NCBI GenBank assembly: GCA_030670615.1
Contig: DAOVBJ010000065.1
Coordinates: 1-5,860 of the forward strand
Direction: 5' to 3'
DNA length: 5,860 bases
Source of the DNA: Candidatus Bathyarchaeota archaeon
Lineage (GTDB): Archaea > Thermoproteota > Bathyarchaeia > RBG-16-48-13 > GCA-020355125
Shown here in pieces: positions 1 through 5,853 of the stretch (positions within the stretch are counted from its first letter, which is position 1; the number at the start of each line of letters is the position of its first letter). The position numbers and the translations under genes were made by a program. Below the pieces are notes generated by a model that did not search any database, was not told the origin of the DNA, and worked only from the letters and a program-made list of their open reading frames with translations.

Positions 1-936
1 AACCACGTGAAGCCAGGTGAAGTCATCGTGGGCGCGGATTCTCACACTTGCACCTATGGTGCGTTAGGAGCCTTTTCCACTGGAATAGGTTCAACGGAGA
101 TCGCCTCAGTCTATCTCACGGGTCGGCTTTGGTTTAAGGTGCCCCCCGTCATTCAAGTAGTTGTGAATGGCGCTTTTCGTCCCTCCGTAGCTCCAAAAGA
201 TCTCATCCTGTACACGATCGGTCAGTTAACTGCTGACGGCGCAACATATCGGGGCGTCGAATTTACGGGACGGACCGTGGATGCGACCAGTGTTGAGGGT
301 CGAATGACCCTGTGCAACATGGTCGTGGAGATGGGTGCGAAAAACGGCATCGTTCCCCCCGACGCCAAAACAGCGGAGTACTTTATGTCCCGAGGCGTAT
401 CCTCCGTCAACTTCATCGAAGGGGACGACGACGCTGACTATGAGAAGATCGTGGAATACGATGCATCATCCTTGGAGCCGATGGTAGCGCTTCCTCCCTA
501 CGTCGACAACGTCAAGCCCGTCTCGGAGGTGGGCACGATAGAGATTGACCAGGCCTTACTTGGCTCCTGCACCAATGGTCGCGTGGAGGACTTTCGCATA
601 GCCGCGGAGATCTTGCGAAACAAGAAGGTGAAGAAAAACGTGAGAGCCCTCGTCATTCCCGCGTCTCAAGAAGTCTATTTACGGGCCATGAAGGAGGGCT
701 TACTCGACGTCTTCGTGAAGGCTGGAGCCCTCGTGTGCAACCCCAATTGCGGCCCCTGTTACGGAGGCCACTTAGGCTTGCTGGCGGCGGGAGAAGCCTG
801 CGTGAGTTCCTCCAACAGAAACTTCGTGGGGCGGATGGGTAGCCCGAAAGCCGACATATACCTCGCTTCACCCGCAACCGTTGCAGCGTCCGCTGTCACC
901 GGAATGATCACGGACCCCCGGGTTTTGGAGGCTTAA
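1..936 (+). CDS. leuC: 3-isopropylmalate dehydratase large subunit (5'-truncated by window edge)
   Basis: Large, iron-sulfur-bearing subunit of an aconitase-family hydro-lyase that, with the small subunit encoded next, isomerises 2-isopropylmalate to 3-isopropylmalate in the cytoplasm. The reading frame is open from base 1 (Asn-His before the first GTG at 7), so the true start lies upstream. The 311 residues seen, against roughly 420 for archaeal LeuC, mean about 110 are missing. Visible signatures, counting from base 1, are an ADSHTCTYGALGAF motif near residues 12-25 and GSCTNGR near 188-194. A CNPNCGPCYGGH segment lies near 246-257. The Cys in SCTNG and the two Cys of CGPC (about residues 190, 250 and 253) are the expected 4Fe-4S ligands. 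The C-terminal GRMGSPKADIYLASPATVAASA segment is typical of the family. It is followed after 2 bases by leuD. Homoaconitase large subunits are close relatives; the partner's loop argues against that. Confidence 0.93.
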   Translation, partial: NHVKPGEVIVGADSHTCTYGALGAFSTGIGSTEIASVYLTGRLWFKVPPVIQVVVNGAFRPSVAPKDLILYTIGQLTADGATYRGVEFTGRTVDATSVEGRMTLCNMVVEMGAKNGIVPPDAKTAEYFMSRGVSSVNFIEGDDDADYEKIVEYDASSLEPMVALPPYVDNVKPVSEVGTIEIDQALLGSCTNGRVEDFRIAAEILRNKKVKKNVRALVIPASQEVYLRAMKEGLLDVFVKAGALVCNPNCGPCYGGHLGLLAAGEACVSSSNRNFVGRMGSPKADIYLASPATVAASAVTGMITDPRVLEA

Positions 937-938
937 TC

Positions 939-1430
939 ATGACGATTCAAGGAAAAGTAATCAAGTACGGAAATAACGTGAATACTGATGTCATAATCCC
1001 TAGTAAGTTTCTCGTCCTAACTGACCCCTTCGCGCTAGCGGCTCACGCTATGGAAGCCCTTGACCCCGACTTTCTACATAAGATACAGGAGAGGAAAATC
1101 GTGGTCGCTGGAAGAAACTTTGGCTGCGGCTCCAGTCGAGAACAGGCGCCCATCGCCCTCAAATACGCGGGGGTAACCTGCGTTGTCGCTGACTCCTTCG
1201 CCAGAATCTTCTATCGCAACGCCATCAACATCGGTCTACCCTTGCTGGAATGTGACGGGATAAGCGCACAGATCCGGGACGGTGATGAGCTACGGGTTAA
1301 TCTGGAGCAGGGTCTAATCGAAGACGTCTCCCAAGGACTACGTTTCAAGGCAGTTCCCCTCCCCCCATTCCTTATGGCGATTCTGGAAAAGGGCTTAGTC
1401 GACTACATTAAATCGAGGAGGAGCGGGTGA
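939..1430 (+). CDS. leuD: 3-isopropylmalate dehydratase small subunit
   Basis: Small (swivelling) subunit that completes the active site of the LeuCD dehydratase. The protein has 163 residues, the length of archaeal-type LeuD and shorter than the roughly 200 of most bacterial ones. The N-terminus GKVIKYGNNVNTDVIIPSK (residues 5-23) and the FGCGSSREQAPIALK block (about 61-75) are diagnostic. ADSFARIFYRNAINIGLP follows at about 84-101. The substrate-recognition loop reads F24-L25-V26-L27. In Methanocaldococcus, the homoaconitase small subunit has YLRT there and the isopropylmalate enzyme has YLVY. The hydrophobic V26 therefore points to isopropylmalate or methyl-substituted malates and not to homocitrate (inference from published loop work). 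ATG 939 has GGAGG at 927-931, seven bases upstream. The TGA stop (1428-1430) overlaps a GTG in the GTGA arrangement, suggesting translational coupling to leuB. Confidence 0.93.
   Translation: MTIQGKVIKYGNNVNTDVIIPSKFLVLTDPFALAAHAMEALDPDFLHKIQERKIVVAGRNFGCGSSREQAPIALKYAGVTCVVADSFARIFYRNAINIGLPLLECDGISAQIRDGDELRVNLEQGLIEDVSQGLRFKAVPLPPFLMAILEKGLVDYIKSRRSG
1417..1429 (+). promoter_or_regulatory. Ribosome binding site and GTG that disagree with the leuB frame
   Basis: GGAGG at 1417-1421 is followed five bases later by GTG 1427, which overlaps the leuD stop as GTGA. This is the classic layout for a coupled start, yet GTG 1427 is in a frame that stops at 1487-1489. The leuB frame is offset by one base. 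ATG 1455 has no well-spaced ribosome binding site of its own, only GGAG at 1436-1439, 15 bases away. Either one extra base lies between 1430 and 1440, or leuB starts at a rare codon such as CTG 1434. Confidence 0.6.
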
Positions 1431-1454
1431 GTTCTGGAGTACACGATTGCACTC

Positions 1455-2459
1455 ATGCCTGGCGACGGCATAGGCCCCGAGTTAACTGAGGCAACTCTGA
1501 AGGTTCTGACGCAGATTCAAAACAGCTTTCAGGTCCGCCTAAACATAATCCCGGTGGAGGGTGGAGACCAATGCGCGGCGAAGCGGGGGGTTCCCCTGCC
1601 TGAAGAAACCATTGACGCCATAAGAGCCGCCCATGCGTGTCTCAAAGGGCCTGTGGGCGAGACCGCTGCAGACGTCATCGTCAAGCTTCGAATTCTCTTC
1701 GACTTGTACGCGGGGATACGGCCTCTCAAGTCCTACCCCAACACGCCCGCTGTACGAAGCGATATAGACATGCTCTTTGTCCGCGAGAACACAGAAGGCC
1801 TCTACAAGGGCGTAGAATTCGCAGTGAATGCTGACACCATGGTATGTCTGCGAGTGATAACGAGGAGGGCGTGTGAACGAATTGCAACGTACGCCTTTGA
1901 GGCCGCGAGAAGCCGGCGGAAAGCCATGAAAGTGACGGCGGTTCATAAAGCTAACGTCATGCGGAAGACTGATGGCCTCTTCGCTCAAATCTGTCGAGAC
2001 GTGGCAAAGGCGTATCCCGATGTCACCTTAGACGAGTTATACGCTGACGCTGCCGCCATGCAGCTGATCAAGAAGCCTCAGGACTTCGACGTCATCGTGA
2101 CAACCAACCTGTTCGGAGATATCTTATCCGACGAAGGCGCGATGCTTGTCGGAGGCTTGGGCATGGCTCCGGGCGCCAACATCGGAGACGATTTCGCCCT
2201 CTTTGAGCCCATCCATGGAACAGCCCCTGACATCGCTGGAAAGGGTGTGGCAAATCCCACCTCGATGATTCTGGCTTCGGGATTAATGCTGGACTGGCTC
2301 GGCACCAAGTACTCCGACTCCGCCTGTACGAAGGCCGCTCGATGCATCGAACAGGCGTTGACTGATGTCTTGAAGGCGGATGTTTTAACACTGGATTTAG
2401 GCGGAAAGGTGAAGACAGACGCGTTCGGGGACGCCATAGCTGAGAGGATTTCTGGTTAG
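1455..2459 (+). CDS. leuB: 3-isopropylmalate dehydrogenase (archaeal IPMDH/HICDH-type); start uncertain
   Basis: NAD-dependent beta-decarboxylating dehydrogenase that converts 3-isopropylmalate to 2-oxoisocaproate (or methylmalate to 2-oxobutyrate). Numbering from ATG 1455: PGDGIGPE begins at residue 2, substrate-binding arginines are R79, R89 and R110 (in VRENTEGLY), and Lys165 lies in HKANV. Metal-binding Asp are D198, D222 and D226 (YADAAAM; FGDILSDE). HGTAPDIAGKG at 254-264 has Asp259, where NADP enzymes have Lys, so NAD is expected. V76 sits where Thermus homoisocitrate dehydrogenase has its key Arg85, arguing against homoisocitrate (my alignment by eye). The 334 residues lack the usual first beta strand. 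That strand is encoded just upstream in frame (TIAL before M1), but the in-frame stretch after the leuD stop offers only CTG 1434 or ATT 1446 as starts. The coordinates given use the first standard start codon; the natural protein probably begins near 1427-1434. Confidence 0.88.
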   Translation: MPGDGIGPELTEATLKVLTQIQNSFQVRLNIIPVEGGDQCAAKRGVPLPEETIDAIRAAHACLKGPVGETAADVIVKLRILFDLYAGIRPLKSYPNTPAVRSDIDMLFVRENTEGLYKGVEFAVNADTMVCLRVITRRACERIATYAFEAARSRRKAMKVTAVHKANVMRKTDGLFAQICRDVAKAYPDVTLDELYADAAAMQLIKKPQDFDVIVTTNLFGDILSDEGAMLVGGLGMAPGANIGDDFALFEPIHGTAPDIAGKGVANPTSMILASGLMLDWLGTKYSDSACTKAARCIEQALTDVLKADVLTLDLGGKVKTDAFGDAIAERISG

Positions 2460-2470
2460 GTGATGAGTAC

Positions 2471-3991
2471 ATGAGTGCTTCAATTGGGAAAGTGAGAATT
2501 TTTGACACGACGTTACGGGAAGGCGAGCAGGCGCCCGGGGTCTCCTTGACGCCTGACGAAAAGGTTGTTATCGCCAGGCAACTTGATAGGCTTGGCGTCG
2601 ACGTTATAGAGGCAGGCACGCCTATCACGTCTAAGGGAGAATTGATGAGTGTAAAACTCGTAGCGAAGGAAGGTTTGAAGGCAGAGATCTACGGATTGGC
2701 TCGGATGCTGGTGCAAGACGTTGACGCTGTTTTAGAGACCGATGTAAATCACGTCCACCTATTCATTGCGACTTCTGACATTCACCTTAAACACAAGCTT
2801 AGAATGACGAGGGAGCAGGCGGTTCAGAGGACGCTGGAAATTATTGATTACGCTAAAGACCACGGCCTCATTGTGGAGTTCTCCGCCGAAGACGCCACTC
2901 GAACAGACCTGGCCTACTTAAAACGGGTCTACAAAGAAGTGGATGAGGTGGGTGTGACGAGGATAAATATACCTGATACAGTGGGTATAATGACGCCGAA
3001 GACGATGTATAATCTCGTTAAAGAGGTGAAATCCATCGTAAAGACGCCCATTAGCGTCCACTGTCACAACGACTTCGGCATGGCCGTCGCAAATACGTTA
3101 GCTGGTCTAGAGGCAGGTGCAGACCAAGCCCATGTAGCCGTGAATGGATTGGGGGAGCGGGCGGGCAACGCGTCGCTGGAAGAAGTCGTGATCTCCCTAA
3201 ACCTGTTGTACAATAAGAGGAGTAATGTGGTTTCGGAGCTGATTTACCAGACTTCCCAACTCGTTGCTAGGTTAACCGGGATTCAAGTCCAACCAAACAA
3301 GGCCATCGTGGGCGAGAACGCCTTCACCCACGAAGCCGGCATCCACACCCACGGCCTCACGGCTTTGCCACTCACCTATGAGCCGATCGACCCAAAACTT
3401 GTCGGACGTAGGAGAAAACTTGTCGCAGGCAAACATGCGGGAACGCATGGAATTAAAGTTGAGCTTGATGAAGTGGGGCTACACCCGACAACTGAACAAC
3501 TACGGGAGATCGTCGTCAAGGTTAAGGATATTGGCGACAGAGGAAGGATCGTGACAGACGCCGAATTAATCGACTTCGCTAGGGAAGTGATGGGTGAGGC
3601 TGCCGTGGAAGAGGAGACAATCATCAGTCTGGAAGAGCTCGCTGTGATGACAGGAACCAGAATGATTCCCACAGCCTCTGTTCGCGTCATCTTAGACGGG
3701 AAGGATTTCTCCTCCGCCCAAACAGGCGTTGGGCCCGTAGACGCTGCCATGAAGGCCATCCAAAAAATAACGAGTAGCATAGTCAACGTAAACCTGAAGG
3801 AGTATCGGCTGGAGGCGCTAACGGGTGGCAGCAACGCAGTGGCCGAAGTCCTCATAAAGGTTGAGGACGTTGATGGAAACAGCGTTTCCTCACGGGCGGC
3901 CCACGAGGACATCGTCAAAGCCAGCGTCAACGCCATGATAACGGGTATCAACAAGCTCCTTCTCCGGCGGAGACTTCACTCCAAAGAATAG
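2471..3991 (+). CDS. leuA: 2-isopropylmalate synthase or (R)-citramalate synthase (LeuA/CimA family)
   Basis: Condenses acetyl-CoA with a 2-oxo acid: 2-oxoisovalerate if LeuA (leucine), pyruvate if CimA (isoleucine). An HMGL-like TIM barrel covers about residues 1-275. It contains FDTTLREGEQ (11-20, catalytic R16, metal ligand D12) and HCHNDFG (197-203, metal ligands H197 and H199). It also contains NGLGERAGNASLEE (225-238). A linker region follows with NAFTHEAGIHTHG (283-295) and GKHAG (320-324, usually GKHSG). The C-terminal third, about 385-497, is the LeuA allosteric dimer domain, including GVGPVDAA (419-426), so end-product feedback by leucine or isoleucine is expected. The full length of 506 residues separates it from the shorter AksA-type homocitrate synthases. 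Mixed signatures leave LeuA versus CimA open. ATG 2471 is the only start available in this open frame, with AGGTGAT at 2458-2464 as ribosome binding site, and it lies 11 bases after leuB. Confidence 0.9.
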   Translation: MSASIGKVRIFDTTLREGEQAPGVSLTPDEKVVIARQLDRLGVDVIEAGTPITSKGELMSVKLVAKEGLKAEIYGLARMLVQDVDAVLETDVNHVHLFIATSDIHLKHKLRMTREQAVQRTLEIIDYAKDHGLIVEFSAEDATRTDLAYLKRVYKEVDEVGVTRINIPDTVGIMTPKTMYNLVKEVKSIVKTPISVHCHNDFGMAVANTLAGLEAGADQAHVAVNGLGERAGNASLEEVVISLNLLYNKRSNVVSELIYQTSQLVARLTGIQVQPNKAIVGENAFTHEAGIHTHGLTALPLTYEPIDPKLVGRRRKLVAGKHAGTHGIKVELDEVGLHPTTEQLREIVVKVKDIGDRGRIVTDAELIDFAREVMGEAAVEEETIISLEELAVMTGTRMIPTASVRVILDGKDFSSAQTGVGPVDAAMKAIQKITSSIVNVNLKEYRLEALTGGSNAVAEVLIKVEDVDGNSVSSRAAHEDIVKASVNAMITGINKLLLRRRLHSKE

Positions 3992-4028
3992 GTTCCATCT
4001 TACCCTTCAAATCGAATCAGCCTCTTGA

Positions 4029-4050
4029 AGCCTGGTCGAGGCTCTGTTTT
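4029..4050 (+). terminator. Possible weak terminator after the leu operon
   Basis: A 5-bp perfect stem (AGCCT at 4029-4033, AGGCT at 4039-4043) with a 5-base loop is followed by CTGTTTT. It lies 38 bases beyond the synthase stop. The stem is short, and the T-run overlaps a TATA-like element, so both readings cannot be fully right. Archaeal terminators can rely on the T-run alone. Confidence 0.25.
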
Positions 4051-4054
4051 AAAA
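4047..4054 (+). promoter_or_regulatory. Possible TATA box for the larA-like gene
   Basis: TTTTAAAA resembles an archaeal TATA element. Transcription starting about 25 bases downstream would give a leader of roughly 65 bases before GTG 4145. No convincing purine-rich BRE is seen directly upstream. A second AT-rich spot, GTTAATAAC at 4102-4110, is an alternative, but a start about 25 bases beyond it would fall at the ribosome binding site. Confidence 0.25.
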
Positions 4055-4131
4055 TCCTGAAAAGTCGGTTTTCCTTCACTTGTCGCTTCGTCTGGGTAAC
4101 CGTTAATAACTTGATACCAGAATATAGTGAA

Positions 4132-4136
4132 GGAGG
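4132..4136 (+). promoter_or_regulatory. Ribosome binding site that sets the larA start at GTG 4145
   Basis: GGAGG lies downstream of the first in-frame GTG (4127), so it cannot serve that codon. It is eight bases before GTG 4145, an ideal distance. TTG 4139 is only two bases away, which is too close. Confidence 0.65.
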
Positions 4137-4144
4137 CTTTGAAC

Positions 4145-5431
4145 GTGCTTGTGAAGCTACCTTATGGTGCGAGTGAAATAGAGCTTGACCTCAAATCAGA
4201 TCGCGTCCTCGGGCTAATACGTCCCTCAGAGATAACCCCTGCAGCAGATCCTGCGTCGGTGGTTGAGCGGGCTCTCGCCACGCCTTTAGGCGGGCCAACC
4301 ATTGACGAGTTGGCTCCGAGAGGGAAGACGGTGGCCATCGCGGTGGATGATGTCACCCGCACGACGCCAACCCATCTCCTCCTCTCCAAGCTACTGCCCG
4401 CATTACGGAAAGCGGGTGTGAGAAGGGATCAGATTACGATTTTTATTGCCTTGGGTACACATCGACATATGACCGAGTCTGAAATCAAGGAGAAGTATGG
4501 ACCCACCGTCGTCGAGGAGTACACATTTGTGAACCACGATTTCGACGACCAATCGGAGCTTACATACATGGAGGATTTGGCAGGAGATGTTCCTGTATGG
4601 ATTAACACGGAGTTCCTGAAATCGGATCTTCGAATTGTGACTGGAAACATCATCCCCCACTTTAATGCTGGATGGGCCGCTGGAGCGAAGATCCTTCTCC
4701 CGGGGTTAGCCGGGGAGGAGACCGTGGGACGAATGCACGTACACTCCGCGTTAACGACACCTAACGGCCTTGGAATCGATGATAATCCGACACGCCAGCT
4801 TATAGACGCCTTTGGCGAGAGTGTGAAGATACACATGCTGATAAACTCGGTTATTACACGTCACAAAGAGATCATAGATGTGTACGCTGGCCATTTTAGG
4901 ATGGCTCATCGCCGCGGGATCGCGCACGCCAAAAGTGTTTACCGTGTGCCCATTCAGGGTTTAGCCGACATAACGGTCTCAAGCAGTTACCCCTGCGACC
5001 TCGAGTACTGGCAGGGGTTGAAAGGATTATTCTCCGCTGACCTCGCCACAAAGGTTGGTGGCGGAATTGTGGCGGTTACACCCTGCCCGGAAGGAGTGGC
5101 CGTCATGCACCCGAAGTGGATCGAATACCTCCAATATGATACCGAGGAGTTGAAAGAAATGTATCAGTCGGGAACGATCGAAGATTATGTGGCTCTGGGC
5201 CTTGCCTTGAACGTGGCCCACGTACGAGAGAAGCATCCGGTGTGCATCGTCTCTCACGGCATATCGGATAAAGCGGCTGAGAAGATGAGGTTCCAGAAGT
5301 ATGATCGAGTCGAAGACGCCCTTGAAGCACTCACACGTCGATACGGTTCCGACTCAACGATAAATGTCCTAACACACGGAGGAGAAGTCTATCCTCATCT
5401 AATTAACCAGAAACCGAAGAACGTGCCTTAA
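4145..5431 (+). CDS. larA: LarA-family nickel-pincer (NPN) enzyme, lactate-racemase-like (DUF2088)
   Basis: Cytoplasmic enzyme of the lactate racemase family, which racemises or epimerises 2-hydroxy acids by hydride transfer using a covalently bound nickel-pincer nucleotide. The protein has 428 residues from GTG 4145, close to the 424 of Lactiplantibacillus LarA. It opens with LVKLPYGASEIEL, typical of the family N-terminus. It shows DDVTRTTP (about 68-75), GTHRHMT (104-110) and IPHFNAGWAAGAK (170-182). His106, His172, Lys182 and His198 match LarA His108, His174, Lys184 (cofactor attachment) and His200 (Ni ligand) with a constant offset of two. A Q290xxK293 pair fits LarA Gln295/Lys298. The active site therefore looks intact, but the substrate cannot be told: the family includes lactate, malate and other hydroxy-acid racemases. 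The cofactor genes larB, larC and larE are not in the window. An in-frame GTG at 4127 would add six residues but lacks a ribosome binding site. It lies 153 bases after the synthase, so it may be a separate transcript. Confidence 0.87.
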   Translation: MLVKLPYGASEIELDLKSDRVLGLIRPSEITPAADPASVVERALATPLGGPTIDELAPRGKTVAIAVDDVTRTTPTHLLLSKLLPALRKAGVRRDQITIFIALGTHRHMTESEIKEKYGPTVVEEYTFVNHDFDDQSELTYMEDLAGDVPVWINTEFLKSDLRIVTGNIIPHFNAGWAAGAKILLPGLAGEETVGRMHVHSALTTPNGLGIDDNPTRQLIDAFGESVKIHMLINSVITRHKEIIDVYAGHFRMAHRRGIAHAKSVYRVPIQGLADITVSSSYPCDLEYWQGLKGLFSADLATKVGGGIVAVTPCPEGVAVMHPKWIEYLQYDTEELKEMYQSGTIEDYVALGLALNVAHVREKHPVCIVSHGISDKAAEKMRFQKYDRVEDALEALTRRYGSDSTINVLTHGGEVYPHLINQKPKNVP

Positions 5432-5473
5432 CCCTTGTCAAGATAACTCTTGTAAGCTAGTGTACCAAACACG

Positions 5474-5494
5474 CCTAATTTGTTAGGTTTTGTT
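5474..5494 (+). terminator. Hairpin plus T-run terminator after larA
   Basis: CCTAA (5474-5478) and TTAGG (5483-5487) form a perfect 5-bp stem around a TTTG loop, immediately followed by TTTTGTT. It sits 42 bases after the larA stop. A second weak hairpin with a T-rich tail (AAATAA at 5523-5528 with TTATTT at 5535-5540) may act as backup. Confidence 0.45.
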
Positions 5495-5705
5495 ATAGCG
5501 AAGTAAACTCCCCCTCATAGACAAATAAGAGTCTTTATTTTCTAGCTAGTATTACGTCAACGCAAATTCGGTTCAATGATGTCGTTCAGTTCCCTTATTT
5601 TCGATTTGTTTCACGCCAACATTAAAATTATTTTTCTGGGAACAAGCTTGAAAACCCGTAGTTTCACCAAAAACACCGATTACTCATACCCTTAACACGT
5701 CAAAG

Positions 5706-5738
5706 CCTACGGATAAACTACGCATAACCTACAGATAA
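5706..5738 (+). repeat. Three tandem 11-bp imperfect repeats
   Basis: The units are CCTACGGATAA (5706-5716), ACTACGCATAA (5717-5727) and CCTACAGATAA (5728-5738). They share CTAC and ATAA at fixed positions, with each copy differing from the consensus by at most two bases. The 11-bp period is about one helical turn, so the copies would face the same side of the DNA, as in operator arrays. An inverted CGTAGTTT at 5657-5664 pairs with AAACTACG at 5715-5722. CGTCAAA occurs on both flanks (5698-5704 and 5742-5748). The function is unknown. Confidence 0.6.
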
Positions 5739-5787
5739 TGTCGTCAAAAGGTAGTCTCTCAAGCCACAACATGTCAGGGTGATTCCG

Positions 5788-5853
5788 ATGAAGGAAGCTA
5801 ACCCATGTGACGATGGCGTGAGTCATACACAAGCTAGCCAGGGTGTATTTTAA
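5788..5853 (+). CDS. Possible 21-residue small ORF or leader peptide
   Basis: ATG 5788 is preceded by GGTGAT at 5778-5783, a good ribosome binding site four bases away. The ORF encodes 21 residues and ends with TAA at 5851-5853. Another ATG (5854) follows with no gap and runs off the window. I recognise no family, and there is no membrane segment or run of Leu, Ile or Val codons as expected for an attenuation leader. An in-frame GTG at 5779 is an alternative start. It may equally be chance, because TATTTTAAAT at 5846-5855 could be the TATA box of a gene outside the window. Confidence 0.25.
   Translation: MKEANPCDDGVSHTQASQGVF

Noticed and set aside
1427..1489. 20-codon frame from GTG 1427 with a good ribosome binding site
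   Set aside because: Its translation resembles nothing, and it ends inside leuB; it is better explained as the displaced leuB start than as a gene.
2092..2628. 178-codon open frame on the - strand across the leuB/leuA junction
   Set aside because: It is antisense to two conserved genes and shows no family motif or plausible ribosome binding site.
3376..3954. 192-codon open frame on the - strand
   Set aside because: It lies wholly inside the well-supported synthase gene, and its Ser/Thr-rich translation has no recognisable motif; it is a shadow of the codon bias on the other strand.
4010..4045. tRNA-like fragment (TTCAAATCGAATC near 4007) and stem in the spacer
   Set aside because: The sequence lacks the flanking T-stem, an anticodon arm and an acceptor stem, so no tRNA can be folded.
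3992..4144. Possible leucine-responsive leader or riboswitch before larA
   Set aside because: There is no short ORF rich in Leu codons and no recognisable riboswitch core; only a weak 5-bp hairpin is seen.
5452..5840. AAGCTAG at 5454-5460 and again at 5831-5837 as possible direct repeats or attachment sites
   Set aside because: Seven bases in an AT-rich stretch is expected by chance, and no integrase or transposase lies nearby.
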